In this document: positions 26,272-35,871 of the stretch, piece by piece | How positions within the stretch are numbered: position 1 is the first letter of the stretch | Layout: each line of letters begins with the position of its first letter | Source of the DNA: Microbulbifer agarilyticus | GTDB lineage: Bacteria; Pseudomonadota; Gammaproteobacteria; Pseudomonadales; Cellvibrionaceae | DNA length: 64,000 bases | NCBI RefSeq assembly: GCF_020171345.1 | Contig: NZ_JAIUZM010000001.1 | Location: 682,001-746,000, forward strand | Direction of reading: 5' to 3' | Notes under the pieces: generated by a model | Told to the model about the DNA's origin: nothing | Databases searched by the model: none | The model's input: the letters and a program-made list of their open reading frames with translations, nothing else | Position numbers and translations under genes: made by a program

Positions 26272-27612
26272 ATGAATGTCACCGTTTTTGGTACTGGCTA
26301 CGTTGGCCTGGTGCAGGCTGCGGTACTGGCGGAAGCCGGTCACCGGGTTACCTGTATCGATATCGATGAAAACAAGATCGAGCGCCTGCGCCAGGGGCAC
26401 ATCCCCATCTTTGAGCCAGGCCTCGAACCGCTGGTCAAACGCAACAACGAGTCCGGCAACCTGAGCTTTTCCACCGATGCCGCCGAAGGTGTGGCCCACG
26501 GCGAGCTGATCTTTATTGCCGTCGGCACCCCACCCGATGAAGACGGTTCTGCGGACCTGCGCTACGTGCTGACGGTCGCCCGCACCATTGCCGAACACAT
26601 GGACGACAAGAAATACATCATCAATAAGTCCACCGTGCCCGTTGGCACCGCGGACAAGGTACGCGAGGAAGTCACTCGCACCTTGCAGGAACGCAATGCG
26701 CTGAACCTGGAGTTCGATGTCATTTCCAACCCGGAATTCCTCAAGGAAGGCTCCGCGGTGGCCGACTGTATGAAGCCCGACCGGATTATCATCGGCACCT
26801 CCGAGCAAGCATCCGAACAGAAAATGCGCCAGCTATACGCACCGTTTAACCGCAATCACGACAAGGTCATCGTGATGGACGTGCGCAGCGCCGAGCTGGC
26901 CAAATACGCGGCCAATTGCATGCTCGCCACCAAGATCAGCTTTATGAACGAAATGGCGGTGATTGCCGACCGTGTGGGCGCCGATATTGAATCCGTGCGC
27001 CAGGGTATCGGTTCCGACCCGCGTATCGGCTATCACTTTATTTACCCGGGCATTGGTTACGGTGGTTCCTGCTTCCCCAAAGACGTGCAGGCCCTGAAAA
27101 CCACCGCGGCACAGCTGGGTATCGAGCCCAAAATCCTGAACGCTGTCGAAGAGCGCAACCACAGCCAGAAGCACTACCTGCTGGAAAAAATTGTCGAGCG
27201 CTACGGCAAGGACCTGACTGGTAAGACCTTCGCCCTGTGGGGCCTATCGTTCAAGCCCAACACCGACGATATGCGCGAAGCACCGGCTCGCGTACTGATG
27301 GAAAACCTGTGGAAGATGGGCGCCAGCGTGCGTGCGTTTGACCCGGAAGCGATGCACGAATGCGAGCGTATCTACGGCAACCGCGACAATCTGCAGCTGT
27401 GCGGCACCCGCGACAGCGCGTTGGCCGGCGCCGACGCACTGATTGTCGCCACCGAATGGCAGCAATTTAAAACCCTGGACTTCGCCACCGTCAGCAGCAG
27501 CCTCAAGGACCCCGTGGTATTCGACGGCCGCAACCTCTACCACCCGCTGGATATGGCAGAAGCAGGCTTCGAATATTACTGCGTGGGACGCCCCCAGCAG
27601 ACGGCGCGCTAA
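26272..27612 (+). CDS. ugd: UDP-glucose 6-dehydrogenase
   Basis: Oxidises UDP-glucose to UDP-glucuronate with two NAD+. 446 residues from the ATG at 26272. The NAD-binding motif GTGYVGLV is at 7-14, the conserved [14 protein letters not shown] at about 120-133, [11 protein letters not shown] near 153-163, and the catalytic cysteine in [14 protein letters not shown] near 263. Full length for the family. With the epimerase at 12338 it provides UDP-glucuronate and UDP-galacturonate, bracketing the LPS locus. A strong bidirectional terminator follows; transcription probably starts in the preceding 277 bases shared with ELM1 copy B. Confidence 0.95.
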   Translation: MNVTVFGTGYVGLVQAAVLAEAGHRVTCIDIDENKIERLRQGHIPIFEPGLEPLVKRNNESGNLSFSTDAAEGVAHGELIFIAVGTPPDEDGSADLRYVLTVARTIAEHMDDKKYIINKSTVPVGTADKVREEVTRTLQERNALNLEFDVISNPEFLKEGSAVADCMKPDRIIIGTSEQASEQKMRQLYAPFNRNHDKVIVMDVRSAELAKYAANCMLATKISFMNEMAVIADRVGADIESVRQGIGSDPRIGYHFIYPGIGYGGSCFPKDVQALKTTAAQLGIEPKILNAVEERNHSQKHYLLEKIVERYGKDLTGKTFALWGLSFKPNTDDMREAPARVLMENLWKMGASVRAFDPEAMHECERIYGNRDNLQLCGTRDSALAGADALIVATEWQQFKTLDFATVSSSLKDPVVFDGRNLYHPLDMAEAGFEYYCVGRPQQTAR

Positions 27613-27630
27613 GCGGCGACAGCCATAACC

Positions 27631-27668
27631 AAAAAGGGCGGGCATCCTAAGGATGCCCGCCCTTTTTT
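27631..27668. terminator. Bidirectional terminator between ugd and ilvE
   Basis: A perfect 12-bp stem (gggcgggcatcc at 27636-27647, ggatgcccgccc at 27651-27662) with a TAA loop. Five A precede and six T follow, so it can serve both converging genes. Confidence 0.92.
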
Positions 27669-27686
27669 GTACGTGGCGTGAAGGTA

Positions 27687-28643
27687 TCAAGCAGACGCGG
27701 CGACTTCCTCGCAACCTTCATGCACATCGCTCAGCCAGCCCATATGGGCCTGACTGCGGCCCTGCACCACGTCAAAGTACAACTGCTGCAGGCGCTTGGT
27801 AATCGGACCACGGCGACCCGCGCCAATGGTACGCCCATCCAACATGCGAATCGGCAGCACTTCCGCAGCGGTGCCGGTAAAGAATGCTTCATCCGCGATA
27901 TATACCTCGTCGCGGGTAATGCGTTTTTCCACCACCTTGTAGCCGCATTCGTTGGCCAGCTGGATAACGGAAGCACGGGTGATGCCATCCAGGCAGGAGG
28001 TGAGTTCCGGGGTGTAGATCACACCGTCGCTGACCAGGAAGAAGTTTTCGCCACTGCCTTCCGCTACATAGCCTTCTGGATCCAGCAGCAGGGCCTCTTC
28101 ACAGCCGTTGCGCAGGGCTTCCTGCAACGCCAGCATGGAGTTGATGTAGTTGCCATTGGCCTTGGCCTTACACATGGCAATATTCACATGGTGACGTGTG
28201 TAAGAGGAGGTATTCACCTTGATCCCCAGTTCGCGCGCCTCCGGTGTCATATAGCTTGGCCACTCCCACGCCGCAACGATCACGTGGGTCTGCAGCGCGT
28301 CGGCGCGCAGCCCCATACCTTCCGATCCGTAAAATACCATCGGGCGCAGGTAGGCTTCTTCCAGGCCATTTTCACGCACCACCAGACGCTGGGCTTCATT
28401 CAGCTGTTCCGCGTCGTACGGCATGCTCATGTTCATGATCTTGGCGGAGCGGAACAAACGGCGGGTGTGTTCCTGCAGGCGGAAAATACTGGTGCCGCCA
28501 TCGGCGGTTTGATAGGCGCGCACACCCTCAAATACGCCCATTCCGTAATGCAATGTGTGGGTGAGCACGTGCACCCGGGCATCGCGCCAGGGAACCAGTT
28601 CACCGTCAAACCAGATAACGCCGTCTCTATCGGCAAAAGACAT
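27687..28643 (-). CDS. ilvE: Branched-chain amino-acid aminotransferase
   Basis: PLP fold-type IV transaminase making valine, leucine and isoleucine from their keto acids. 318 residues. Family stretches are DGVIWFDGELVPWRDA, HTLHYGMGVFEGVRAY, the Schiff-base lysine in KANGNYINSM, VAEGSGENFFLV and ADEAFFTGTAAEVLPIR. A GGAG site precedes the ATG at 28643. It follows glnE on the same strand, as I recall from Pseudomonas, where this pair borders the LPS core cluster. Confidence 0.95.
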   Translation of the reverse strand: MSFADRDGVIWFDGELVPWRDARVHVLTHTLHYGMGVFEGVRAYQTADGGTSIFRLQEHTRRLFRSAKIMNMSMPYDAEQLNEAQRLVVRENGLEEAYLRPMVFYGSEGMGLRADALQTHVIVAAWEWPSYMTPEARELGIKVNTSSYTRHHVNIAMCKAKANGNYINSMLALQEALRNGCEEALLLDPEGYVAEGSGENFFLVSDGVIYTPELTSCLDGITRASVIQLANECGYKVVEKRITRDEVYIADEAFFTGTAAEVLPIRMLDGRTIGAGRRGPITKRLQQLYFDVVQGRSQAHMGWLSDVHEGCEEVAASA

Positions 28644-28676
28644 GGGGATCTCCTACAAAATTCTAACTACGCAACT

Positions 28677-28754
28677 CTGTAGGAGCGGCCTGGAGGGGGA
28701 GCGGAACGGTCTGAGCCGGGTCGAGCCAATTCGCCTGCAGGCAGGCTCCTACAG
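28677..28754. repeat. REP-like inverted repeat between glnE and ilvE
   Basis: ctgtaggagc at 28677-28686 is the exact reverse complement of gctcctacag at 28745-28754. The right arm also contains the inner palindrome gcctgcaggc. The enclosed sequence is GC-rich and not coding. The GTAGGAGC...GCTCCTAC ends are those of repetitive extragenic palindromes in pseudomonads and relatives, which often sit in short gaps between genes. Only one copy is present in this window. Confidence 0.6.
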
Positions 28755-28826
28755 CACAGAGCCTGATGAAAAACAGTTTAATCGGGCAGCGAACAACTAC
28801 AGGGAACCTGGCGAGACTTCACTCGC

Positions 28827-31715
28827 TTAGCCCAGCATCTGCTGCCAAGTTGTTGTAACGGTCTTTCTTTCCGCTTCGAATTGGTCACCGGATACAACCC
28901 CCGGCAGCTGTTGTAATGCCAGGCGATGACCTTCAGATCGGTAGGCTTTGTAGGCGTCGATCAAATGCGCGGCTTGATGGGCCGGCATCAGGCCCGCCTC
29001 AGTGAGGCTTTCAAGGATGCGAATATTATCGGTATATCGCACGATTGATGGGGCGCGCTGCGCCCAGGCCAATGCGGCATATTGAACCATAAATTCGATA
29101 TCCACAATACCGCCAGAGCCGTGCTTGAGATCGAATTGCCGATCATTGCTCTTATCGAGGTGTGCACGCATCTTATTGCGCATAGCCACCACCTCTTCAC
29201 GCAATTTCTGCTCATCCCGCGCGTCACATAGCAACTGTGTCCGCAGAGCTTCGAAAGCTTGTCCGAGGCGCTCACTGCCCGCCACAGGCCGGGTACGCAC
29301 CAGCGCCTGATGCTCCCAGGTCCAGGCACTCTCACGCTGGTACTTTTCAAATGCGGCCAGCGAGGTTACCAGCAGGCCCGAATTGCCAGAGGGGCGCAGG
29401 CGTGTGTCTACCTCGTACAGCGCGCCGCTCAGTGTACGAGTCTGCAAGATATGAATCAGGCGCTGGGCAAGGCGCGTGTAAAAGCTCTGCGCGTCGAGTG
29501 AGCGCTCGCCATCAGTGTAACCAGCACCATCGACATCGTGTACAAATACAATATCCAGGTCCGACCCGTGTCCCAACTCCAGACCGCCGAGCTTGCCGTA
29601 AGCCACAATAGAAAAACGCATATCGTCAGCACTGGCACCCTTTGGCGTACCGTGCTTCTCCGTCACCTGCTGCCAGGCCAGCACCAACGACTGCTGCAAA
29701 ATAGCTTCCGCCAGCCAGGTAAGAGAGTCACTTACCTGCATCAGCGGCAGGGCACCGGTAACTTCCTGCGCCGCGATGCGCAGGCTCTGCCCCTGCTTGA
29801 AATGACGCAGCGCTTCCATTTGCGCTTCAAGGTCACCCGTATCTACCCGCAGCATATGCTGGCGCAGTTCATCGGCAATATCCTGTGCCGTCGATGGCTG
29901 CAACAGGCGCCGCTGGTCGAGCATTTCATCCAGCAACACCGGGTGCCGCGCCAATTGATCGGCAATCCACGGCGAGGCACTGCACAGGCGCAACAGCTGC
30001 TGTAGCACCGGGGGATTTTCGTTGATCAGCACCAGATAGGCACTGCGGCGCAGAATCGAGCGCAACAGCGGCAGCACGCGCTCCAGCGCCAGCAGGGGCT
30101 CGCCAACTTCCGCGGCTGCAGCGAGCAGCAGCGGCATGGTCTGATCCAGGCGCTGGCGCCCGGCCACTGGCAAGGCCGAGACAATGCGATCGCCGTGCAA
30201 TGCGCTAATGACCTCCAGCGCTTTATCCGCCGGCTCGAAGCCTGCGTCCTGCAACTGGGTCAACCAAGTGTCGCGATCACTGTCGCGCTCGCAACCACTC
30301 CAAAGCAATTCCCAGCGATCGCTCTCGGAGATCTCATCGCTTTCTTCCGGTGGCGCGATCACCTGGTCGAATTCACGCTCGATCACCGTCTGCGCCAGCA
30401 GCAGCTCTTCCTCGAGCGACTCCCAGCCGGCATAGCCCAGGGCAAAGGCCAGCTGCTCACGCCGCTCACTTTCTACCGGTATCGTCTGGGTCTGCTGGTC
30501 TTTTTCTGCCTGCAAAGCGTGTTCTACACGACGCAGCAAAAGGTAGGCATCGCGCAACTGACCGGCCGCACCCTGCGGTAAATGCCCGTCCTGCTCCAGC
30601 AGCGGTAGGACCTTCAGGATATTACGCACGCGCAGGTCGGGCTCTCGGCCGCCGCGAATAAGCTGGAAAGCCTGGGCAATAAATTCCACTTCGCGGATGC
30701 CGCCGCGCCCTAACTTCACGTTATCGGTCAGGCCGCGCGCGCGTACCTGCCGCTGGATCAGGGTTTTCATTTCCCGCAGCGCTTCGATCACACTGAAGTC
30801 GATATAGCGCCGGTAGGTAAATGGGCGCAGCAGTTCCATTAATTCCTCCGCTGCCTGCGCCCCGCCCACCAGGCTGGAAAAGGCCACGGGCCGCGCCTTG
30901 ATCATGGCGTAGCGTTCCCACTCCCGCCCCTGGGTCTGGTAGTAGTCTTCCAGCGCAGCAAAGTGACTTACCAGCGGGCCGCTGTCGCCATAAGGCCGCA
31001 GGCGCATATCTACACGAAACACAAAACCGTCGGCAGTTACCGCATCCAGCGATTTAATCAGGCGCTGGCCGAGGCGCTGGAAAAACGCCTGGTTCTCCAG
31101 CGGTTTAATCTCCGATGAGTCACCGCCACTTTGCCCAGGTTCCGGATAGGCAAAAATCAGATCGATATCTGAGGACAGGTTGAGCTCACGCGCACCCAGC
31201 TTACCCATGCCCAGCACAATCATCGGCTGAATCTGGCCGTCGCGACTGCGAGGCTCTCCGTGGCGCTCGACCATTTTCTGCCAGTGCCAGTCGAGCGCTG
31301 CCTGAATACAAATCTCGGCCAGCTCGGTCAAACGGGCGCAGACTGTGGGAATATCCCACTGCCCGGCAAAGTCCCGCCAGATCGCCTCCGCAATCACCCG
31401 GTTGCGCAACAGGCGCAGGGCGCGCTCCAGGTCCTCATCGCTCTCCAGGGTGGAAAGATCCGGCGGCGCCAGCCCCAGGTCATCGCTCGCGAGCAATTCA
31501 CCGAGCAGTCCAGGGGTTCGTGCGCACTGCTGCAAAAGAAAATCAGACCCAAGCAGCCCTCTCGCCACCAACAAGGGCAGCGATGCATCCGCTTGCAACT
31601 GCGCTTCCAGCGCAGCGACCTCGGCCTCCCCCACCTGCTCACACCAGCTTTGCCACTGCGACTGCAGCCGGGCTTGCAGCGGTGCGGGGCAGATCGATTC
31701 GGGGAAGTGATACAC
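28827..31715 (-). CDS. glnE: Bifunctional glutamine synthetase adenylyltransferase / adenylyl-removase
   Basis: Adds AMP to, and removes it from, glutamine synthetase in response to PII and glutamine. 962 residues, close to E. coli GlnE. There are two nucleotidyltransferase domains. The N-terminal adenylyl-removase site is GKLGARELNLSSDIDLIF near residue 175; the C-terminal adenylyltransferase site is YGKLGGLELGHGSDLDIVF near residue 705. The intervening linker has the typical helical region. The start is a GTG at 31715 with AGGA 8 bases upstream. It is the likely first gene of a two-gene run with ilvE, interrupted by the REP-like element. Confidence 0.95.
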   Translation of the reverse strand: MYHFPESICPAPLQARLQSQWQSWCEQVGEAEVAALEAQLQADASLPLLVARGLLGSDFLLQQCARTPGLLGELLASDDLGLAPPDLSTLESDEDLERALRLLRNRVIAEAIWRDFAGQWDIPTVCARLTELAEICIQAALDWHWQKMVERHGEPRSRDGQIQPMIVLGMGKLGARELNLSSDIDLIFAYPEPGQSGGDSSEIKPLENQAFFQRLGQRLIKSLDAVTADGFVFRVDMRLRPYGDSGPLVSHFAALEDYYQTQGREWERYAMIKARPVAFSSLVGGAQAAEELMELLRPFTYRRYIDFSVIEALREMKTLIQRQVRARGLTDNVKLGRGGIREVEFIAQAFQLIRGGREPDLRVRNILKVLPLLEQDGHLPQGAAGQLRDAYLLLRRVEHALQAEKDQQTQTIPVESERREQLAFALGYAGWESLEEELLLAQTVIEREFDQVIAPPEESDEISESDRWELLWSGCERDSDRDTWLTQLQDAGFEPADKALEVISALHGDRIVSALPVAGRQRLDQTMPLLLAAAAEVGEPLLALERVLPLLRSILRRSAYLVLINENPPVLQQLLRLCSASPWIADQLARHPVLLDEMLDQRRLLQPSTAQDIADELRQHMLRVDTGDLEAQMEALRHFKQGQSLRIAAQEVTGALPLMQVSDSLTWLAEAILQQSLVLAWQQVTEKHGTPKGASADDMRFSIVAYGKLGGLELGHGSDLDIVFVHDVDGAGYTDGERSLDAQSFYTRLAQRLIHILQTRTLSGALYEVDTRLRPSGNSGLLVTSLAAFEKYQRESAWTWEHQALVRTRPVAGSERLGQAFEALRTQLLCDARDEQKLREEVVAMRNKMRAHLDKSNDRQFDLKHGSGGIVDIEFMVQYAALAWAQRAPSIVRYTDNIRILESLTEAGLMPAHQAAHLIDAYKAYRSEGHRLALQQLPGVVSGDQFEAERKTVTTTWQQMLG

Positions 31716-31801
31716 GGCAGGGTCCTTTTGCGCGAAAAAACTGATTCAAGTATAAGTGTGCGGCCGGGCGCGAGGGCCCGACCGGATTGGGAGGCGGGCG
31801 T

Positions 31802-33586
31802 TTAGAATGCGATATCCGGTGGCGGCGCCACCCGCAACACTTCCTGTACGGTAGTAATACCGGCGGCGACTTTCTTTGCCCCAGAGAGTCGCAGGCTGCT
31901 CATCCCCTCGCGCATTCCCTGGCGACGCACCTGCTGTAGGTCGCTATCGGCGGTAACCAGCCCCTGAATCGCCTCACTAAACGGAAGGATTTCGTAGATC
32001 CCCTGGCGCCCGCGGTAGCCGGTATTGCGACAGTCCAGGCACCCCTCCGGCTGATACACCACTTCGGGCTTGGGCGCTTTCCAGGGCTTCACCAGCGCCT
32101 GCCAGTCTTCATCACTAACCTCCGCCTTGCGCTTGCAGCTGGGGCACAGGGTGCGCACCAGGCGCTGGGCCATCACCCCTAGCACGGTGGATTTCAGCAG
32201 GTAGTGGGGTAATCCCAGGTCCAGCAGACGGGTCACCGCGGTGGGCGCGTCATTGGTGTGCAGGGTGGAAATCACCAGGTGGCCAGTCAACGCCGCCTGC
32301 ACCGCCATCTGCGCGGTTTCCAGGTCGCGAATCTCACCCACCATGATGATGTCCGGGTCCTGACGCATCAGGGTGCGGATACCGGCGGCAAAATCCAGGC
32401 CGATGCTGTGGTGCACCTGGGTCTGGTTGAAGCTGTCTTCCACCATTTCGATAGGATCTTCGATGGTCGAGACGTTCACCTCGCTGGAAGCCAGCTGCTT
32501 GAGTGCGGTGTACAGTGTCGTGGTCTTACCGGAGCCGGTGGGGCCGGTCACCAGCACGATGCCGTTGGGGCGGCCGAGCATTTTTTGCCAGCGCGCCAGG
32601 TCGTCACCGGCGAGGCCCAGGTCGTGATAGGAGCGCGCCAGTACCTCCGGATCAAAGATCCGCATGACCAACTTTTCGCCGAATGCCGTGGGCAGGGTCG
32701 ACAGACGCAACTCTACCTCGCTGCCATCCGGGCGCTTGGTCTTGATGCGGCCATCCTGAGGCTTGCGCTTCTCCGCTACATTCATGCGCCCGAGAATCTT
32801 GAGGCGGCTGGTCACCGCCGCGTTGACCTGATCGGGCAGCTCGTGGATCGGGTGCAGCACACCGTCGATACGAAAGCGGATGCGGCCAATGCCGCGACGG
32901 GGCTCAATGTGGATATCACTGGCGCGCTGATCGAAGGCGTGCTGCAGCAGCCAGTCCACGATATTGACGATGTGCTGGTCGTTCGCTTCGGGGTCCTTGA
33001 GGTTACCCAGTTCCAGCAGCTGCTCGAAGTTACCCGCTGCGGAGCTGCCCTTGAGGCCGCTGGCACCGGAAATCGAATTGGCCAGGGAGTAAAACTCGGT
33101 ACCATAGCGCAGGATATCCGCCGGATCGGCCACCACCCGCTGCACCGTGCGGCCGCTGGTGTGCTCCAACTGCTCCTCCCAGCCGGAGGTGTACGGCTGC
33201 GCGGTGGCTACCAGCAGCATCTCCGGGCTCGCCTCCACACACAGAATCTGGTGGCGTTTGGCAAACTGGAAGCTCATGACTTCGGTCACCGCTGCCACAT
33301 TCACCTTGAGCGGATCGATATGGTAGAGACCGTGGGAGGAGGTATCTGCGAGCCACTGGGTCAGTACCTGCGCATCCAGGGTGCGCCCGGGTTTCTTCTG
33401 GTTTTCCAGTTCGCAACTGGCGATATAGGTCAGTGGGTGCATCTGTGCCTGTTCGGCGGTGCGCGGGGTGCCGATCAGTCGGTTGGCATCCATACGCGCC
33501 ACATACCCGTCAACTACCAGGTCCTCCAGCAACCCTGGCAAGTCGAGAATCCGGTCTGCACCTCTTACTCCAGCGCCTGCAGCCAT
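31802..33586 (-). CDS. GspE/PilB-type secretion ATPase
   Basis: Hexameric AAA-like motor of type II secretion or type IV pilus assembly. 594 residues. An MshE-like N-terminal region about 200 residues long precedes the ATPase core: VTGPTGSGKTTTLYTAL (Walker A), the Asp box ASDIHIEPRRG, IIMVGEIRDLETAQMA (Walker B) and a tetracysteine zinc site CPSCK...CLDCRNTGYRGR. No pilus or secretion gene adjoins it, so the system it serves must be encoded elsewhere. Whether it is a PilB or GspE paralogue cannot be decided here. The start at 33586 has a weak site (AAGG two bases before it). Confidence 0.85.
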   Translation of the reverse strand: MAAGAGVRGADRILDLPGLLEDLVVDGYVARMDANRLIGTPRTAEQAQMHPLTYIASCELENQKKPGRTLDAQVLTQWLADTSSHGLYHIDPLKVNVAAVTEVMSFQFAKRHQILCVEASPEMLLVATAQPYTSGWEEQLEHTSGRTVQRVVADPADILRYGTEFYSLANSISGASGLKGSSAAGNFEQLLELGNLKDPEANDQHIVNIVDWLLQHAFDQRASDIHIEPRRGIGRIRFRIDGVLHPIHELPDQVNAAVTSRLKILGRMNVAEKRKPQDGRIKTKRPDGSEVELRLSTLPTAFGEKLVMRIFDPEVLARSYHDLGLAGDDLARWQKMLGRPNGIVLVTGPTGSGKTTTLYTALKQLASSEVNVSTIEDPIEMVEDSFNQTQVHHSIGLDFAAGIRTLMRQDPDIIMVGEIRDLETAQMAVQAALTGHLVISTLHTNDAPTAVTRLLDLGLPHYLLKSTVLGVMAQRLVRTLCPSCKRKAEVSDEDWQALVKPWKAPKPEVVYQPEGCLDCRNTGYRGRQGIYEILPFSEAIQGLVTADSDLQQVRRQGMREGMSSLRLSGAKKVAAGITTVQEVLRVAPPPDIAF

Positions 33587-33787
33587 ACCTTGTCACCCGT
33601 CTACGCTTATTGTTAGAAGGCGCATTGTAGCTCTATTGGCGAGCCGCAACAGTGCGCAGGTTGGTCGAATTACTACGGAAACCATCACGTCACTGTGCCC
33701 TGCGCACAGGTTGGGGTACCATGCCGCCGGATAAGGCCCCTTCTGGGCCGTTAAACCTACTGTCAGGACTGGAAAAAGGAACGAACC

Positions 33788-34465
33788 ATGCCCTTGTCCA
33801 ACATCGGCAATTTGTTCGGTCGCTCGCCGATCAAACCGATCAAAGAACATATGGCGACCGCCCACGAGGCGTCAGCGGATTTGGTGCCCTTCTTTGAAGC
33901 CCTCGTCAATGAGGACTTGGCTGCCGCCAAAACTGTCCAGGAGCGCATCTCCGCCAGTGAGAGCCGCGCCGATGACATCAAGAGAGACCTGCGCCTGCAC
34001 TTGCCCGACAGCCTGTTTATGCCGGTATCCCGTACCGACCTGCTGGAACTACTGCACGTGCAGGACAAGGTGGCCAACACCGCTCAGGACATCGCCGGCC
34101 TCGCTTTAGGCCGCCAAATGCAGATTCCCACGCCACTGAAGCCTTTGATGTGCACCTTCGTCGAAAGTGCTGTGGCCGCATCCGCCCAGGCCCTGACCGC
34201 CATCAACGAACTGGATGAGCTGCTGGAATCCGGCTTTTCCGGTCGCGAAGTCGACATTGCCCAGCGTATGATCGAAGAGCTGGATGAGCTCGAGCGCAAG
34301 TCCGACAAATTAGAAGTAGAAGTGCGCGCTGCACTGTTCGCCATTGAAAAAGACCTGCCGCCGGTGGACGTGATTTTCCTGTATCGGGTGATCGAGGAAG
34401 TTGGCGAGCTGGCAGATGAAGCCCACGGCGTGGGCAACCGATTGCAGCTGTTGCTGGCGCGATAA
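33788..34465 (+). CDS. DUF47/TIGR00153 PhoU-like phosphate transport regulator
   Basis: 225-residue all-helical protein of the DUF47 (TIGR00153) family. Its two three-helix bundles resemble PhoU and it is coupled to PiT permeases. Recognisable stretches are FFEALVNEDLAAAKTVQERI, DDIKRDLRLHLPDSLFMPVSRTD, DKVANTAQDIAGL and VIEEVGELADEAHGVGNRL. The ATG at 33788 is preceded by AAGGA. It lies 14 bases before the phosphate permease gene and presumably modulates it. Confidence 0.9.
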   Translation: MPLSNIGNLFGRSPIKPIKEHMATAHEASADLVPFFEALVNEDLAAAKTVQERISASESRADDIKRDLRLHLPDSLFMPVSRTDLLELLHVQDKVANTAQDIAGLALGRQMQIPTPLKPLMCTFVESAVAASAQALTAINELDELLESGFSGREVDIAQRMIEELDELERKSDKLEVEVRAALFAIEKDLPPVDVIFLYRVIEEVGELADEAHGVGNRLQLLLAR

Positions 34466-34479
34466 CGGGGAGAGAAAAC

Positions 34480-35754
34480 GTGGAAATTATCGCTCAATAC
34501 GGCCATATCTTTCTGATCATGGCCTGTGTATTCGGATTTTTCATGGCCTGGGGTGTGGGCGCAAACGACGTGGCCAACGCCATGGGCACCTCCGTAGGCT
34601 CCCGCGCGCTGACCATCAAACAGGCGATCATCATCGCCATGATCTTCGAATTCGCCGGTGCCTATTTAGCCGGCGGCGAAGTAACCTCGACGATTCGCAA
34701 GGGAATCATCGCCCCGGACCTGTTTAACGACACCCCGGAACTGCTGGTGTACGGCATGCTCTCCGCACTGCTGGCCGCCGGCACCTGGCTGCTGATCGCC
34801 AGTATCCTGGGCTGGCCGGTTTCCACTACCCACTCCATTGTCGGCGCCATCGTCGGCTTCTCCGCGGTGGGTATCTCGGTGGATGCAGTGGCCTGGGGCA
34901 AAGTGGGCAGCATTGTTGCCAGCTGGGTAGTTTCCCCGGTACTGGCGGGCACCATTTCCTTCATGCTGTTCCGCAGCGTGCAGCGTCTGATCCTCAATAC
35001 CGAAGACCCATTCAACAACGCCAAGCGCTATATCCCCATCTACATGTTTGCGGTGGGCTGGATGATCTCCATGGTGACCCTCACCAAGGGGCTCAAGCAC
35101 GTATTCAAAGATGCGAATATCAGCCTGGCGTTCTGGCAGGATGCCCTGATCGCCGCGGTTATGGGCCTCATCGTAATGGGTATTGGTGTGGTCATGCTGA
35201 AGCGCGTGAAGCGCGACCCGCAAGCCGAGAAGGACAACCGCTTTGCCAGTGTTGAGCGCGTCTTCGCCATCCTGATGATCTTCACCGCCTGTGCCATGGC
35301 GTTTGCCCACGGCTCCAACGACGTGGCCAACGCCGTTGGCCCTCTGGCCGCGGTCGTGAACACGGTTCAGCAAGGCGCGGTAACTGCAAAGGCGGTGATG
35401 CCGCCGTGGATCCTGCTGCTGGGTGGTGCCGGTATCGTGGTCGGCCTCGCTACGTACGGCTTCAAGGTAATGGCGACCATTGGCCGCAAGATCACCGAGC
35501 TGACCCCGAGCCGCGGCTTCGCCGCCGAACTGGGTGCAGCTGCCACCGTGGTACTTGCTTCCGGTACCGGCCTGCCCATTTCCACCACCCACACCCTTGT
35601 GGGAGCGGTACTCGGGGTTGGCCTGGCGCGCGGCATTGGCGCACTGAACCTGCGCATGATCACCACCATCGCCGCCTCCTGGGTAATCACCCTGCCGGCG
35701 GGTGCCGGCCTGGCGATCCTGTTCTTCTTCTTCTTCAAAGGCGTATTCGGCTGA
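34480..35754 (+). CDS. PiT-family inorganic phosphate permease
   Basis: Low-affinity, proton- or sodium-coupled phosphate transporter. 424 residues with about ten membrane helices and the family's internal repeat. The signature is present twice: GVGANDVANAMGTSVGSRAL and AHGSNDVANAVGPLAAV, and GWPVSTTHSIVGAIVG is matched by GLPISTTHTLVGAVLG. The GTG start at 34480 has GGGGAG upstream. Operon with the DUF47 gene; a terminator follows. Confidence 0.93.
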   Translation: MEIIAQYGHIFLIMACVFGFFMAWGVGANDVANAMGTSVGSRALTIKQAIIIAMIFEFAGAYLAGGEVTSTIRKGIIAPDLFNDTPELLVYGMLSALLAAGTWLLIASILGWPVSTTHSIVGAIVGFSAVGISVDAVAWGKVGSIVASWVVSPVLAGTISFMLFRSVQRLILNTEDPFNNAKRYIPIYMFAVGWMISMVTLTKGLKHVFKDANISLAFWQDALIAAVMGLIVMGIGVVMLKRVKRDPQAEKDNRFASVERVFAILMIFTACAMAFAHGSNDVANAVGPLAAVVNTVQQGAVTAKAVMPPWILLLGGAGIVVGLATYGFKVMATIGRKITELTPSRGFAAELGAAATVVLASGTGLPISTTHTLVGAVLGVGLARGIGALNLRMITTIAASWVITLPAGAGLAILFFFFFKGVFG

Positions 35755-35810
35755 TAGCGAGCAGTTCGCAAAAGCCGACGGGTAATAGAATTTACCGGTA
35801 ACGTCTGATA

Positions 35811-35843
35811 AAAAAGGGGGAGCCAATTGGCTCCCCCTTTTTT
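35811..35843. terminator. Terminator after the phosphate permease gene
   Basis: A perfect 22-base palindrome at 35816-35837 (stem gggggagcca with central ATTG-type symmetry), with five A before it and six T after. It overlaps the leader of the PhzF gene, whose start is at 35872. Confidence 0.9.
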
Positions 35844-35871
35844 GTGCTCGCAATGTGAGAAGGATCCCTCT

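Noticed and set aside
32258-33616. 452-codon plus-strand frame across the GspE/PilB-type ATPase gene
   Set aside because: Antisense to a gene with Walker A, Walker B and tetracysteine motifs; the plus frame reads as a shadow rich in His, Gly and Val.
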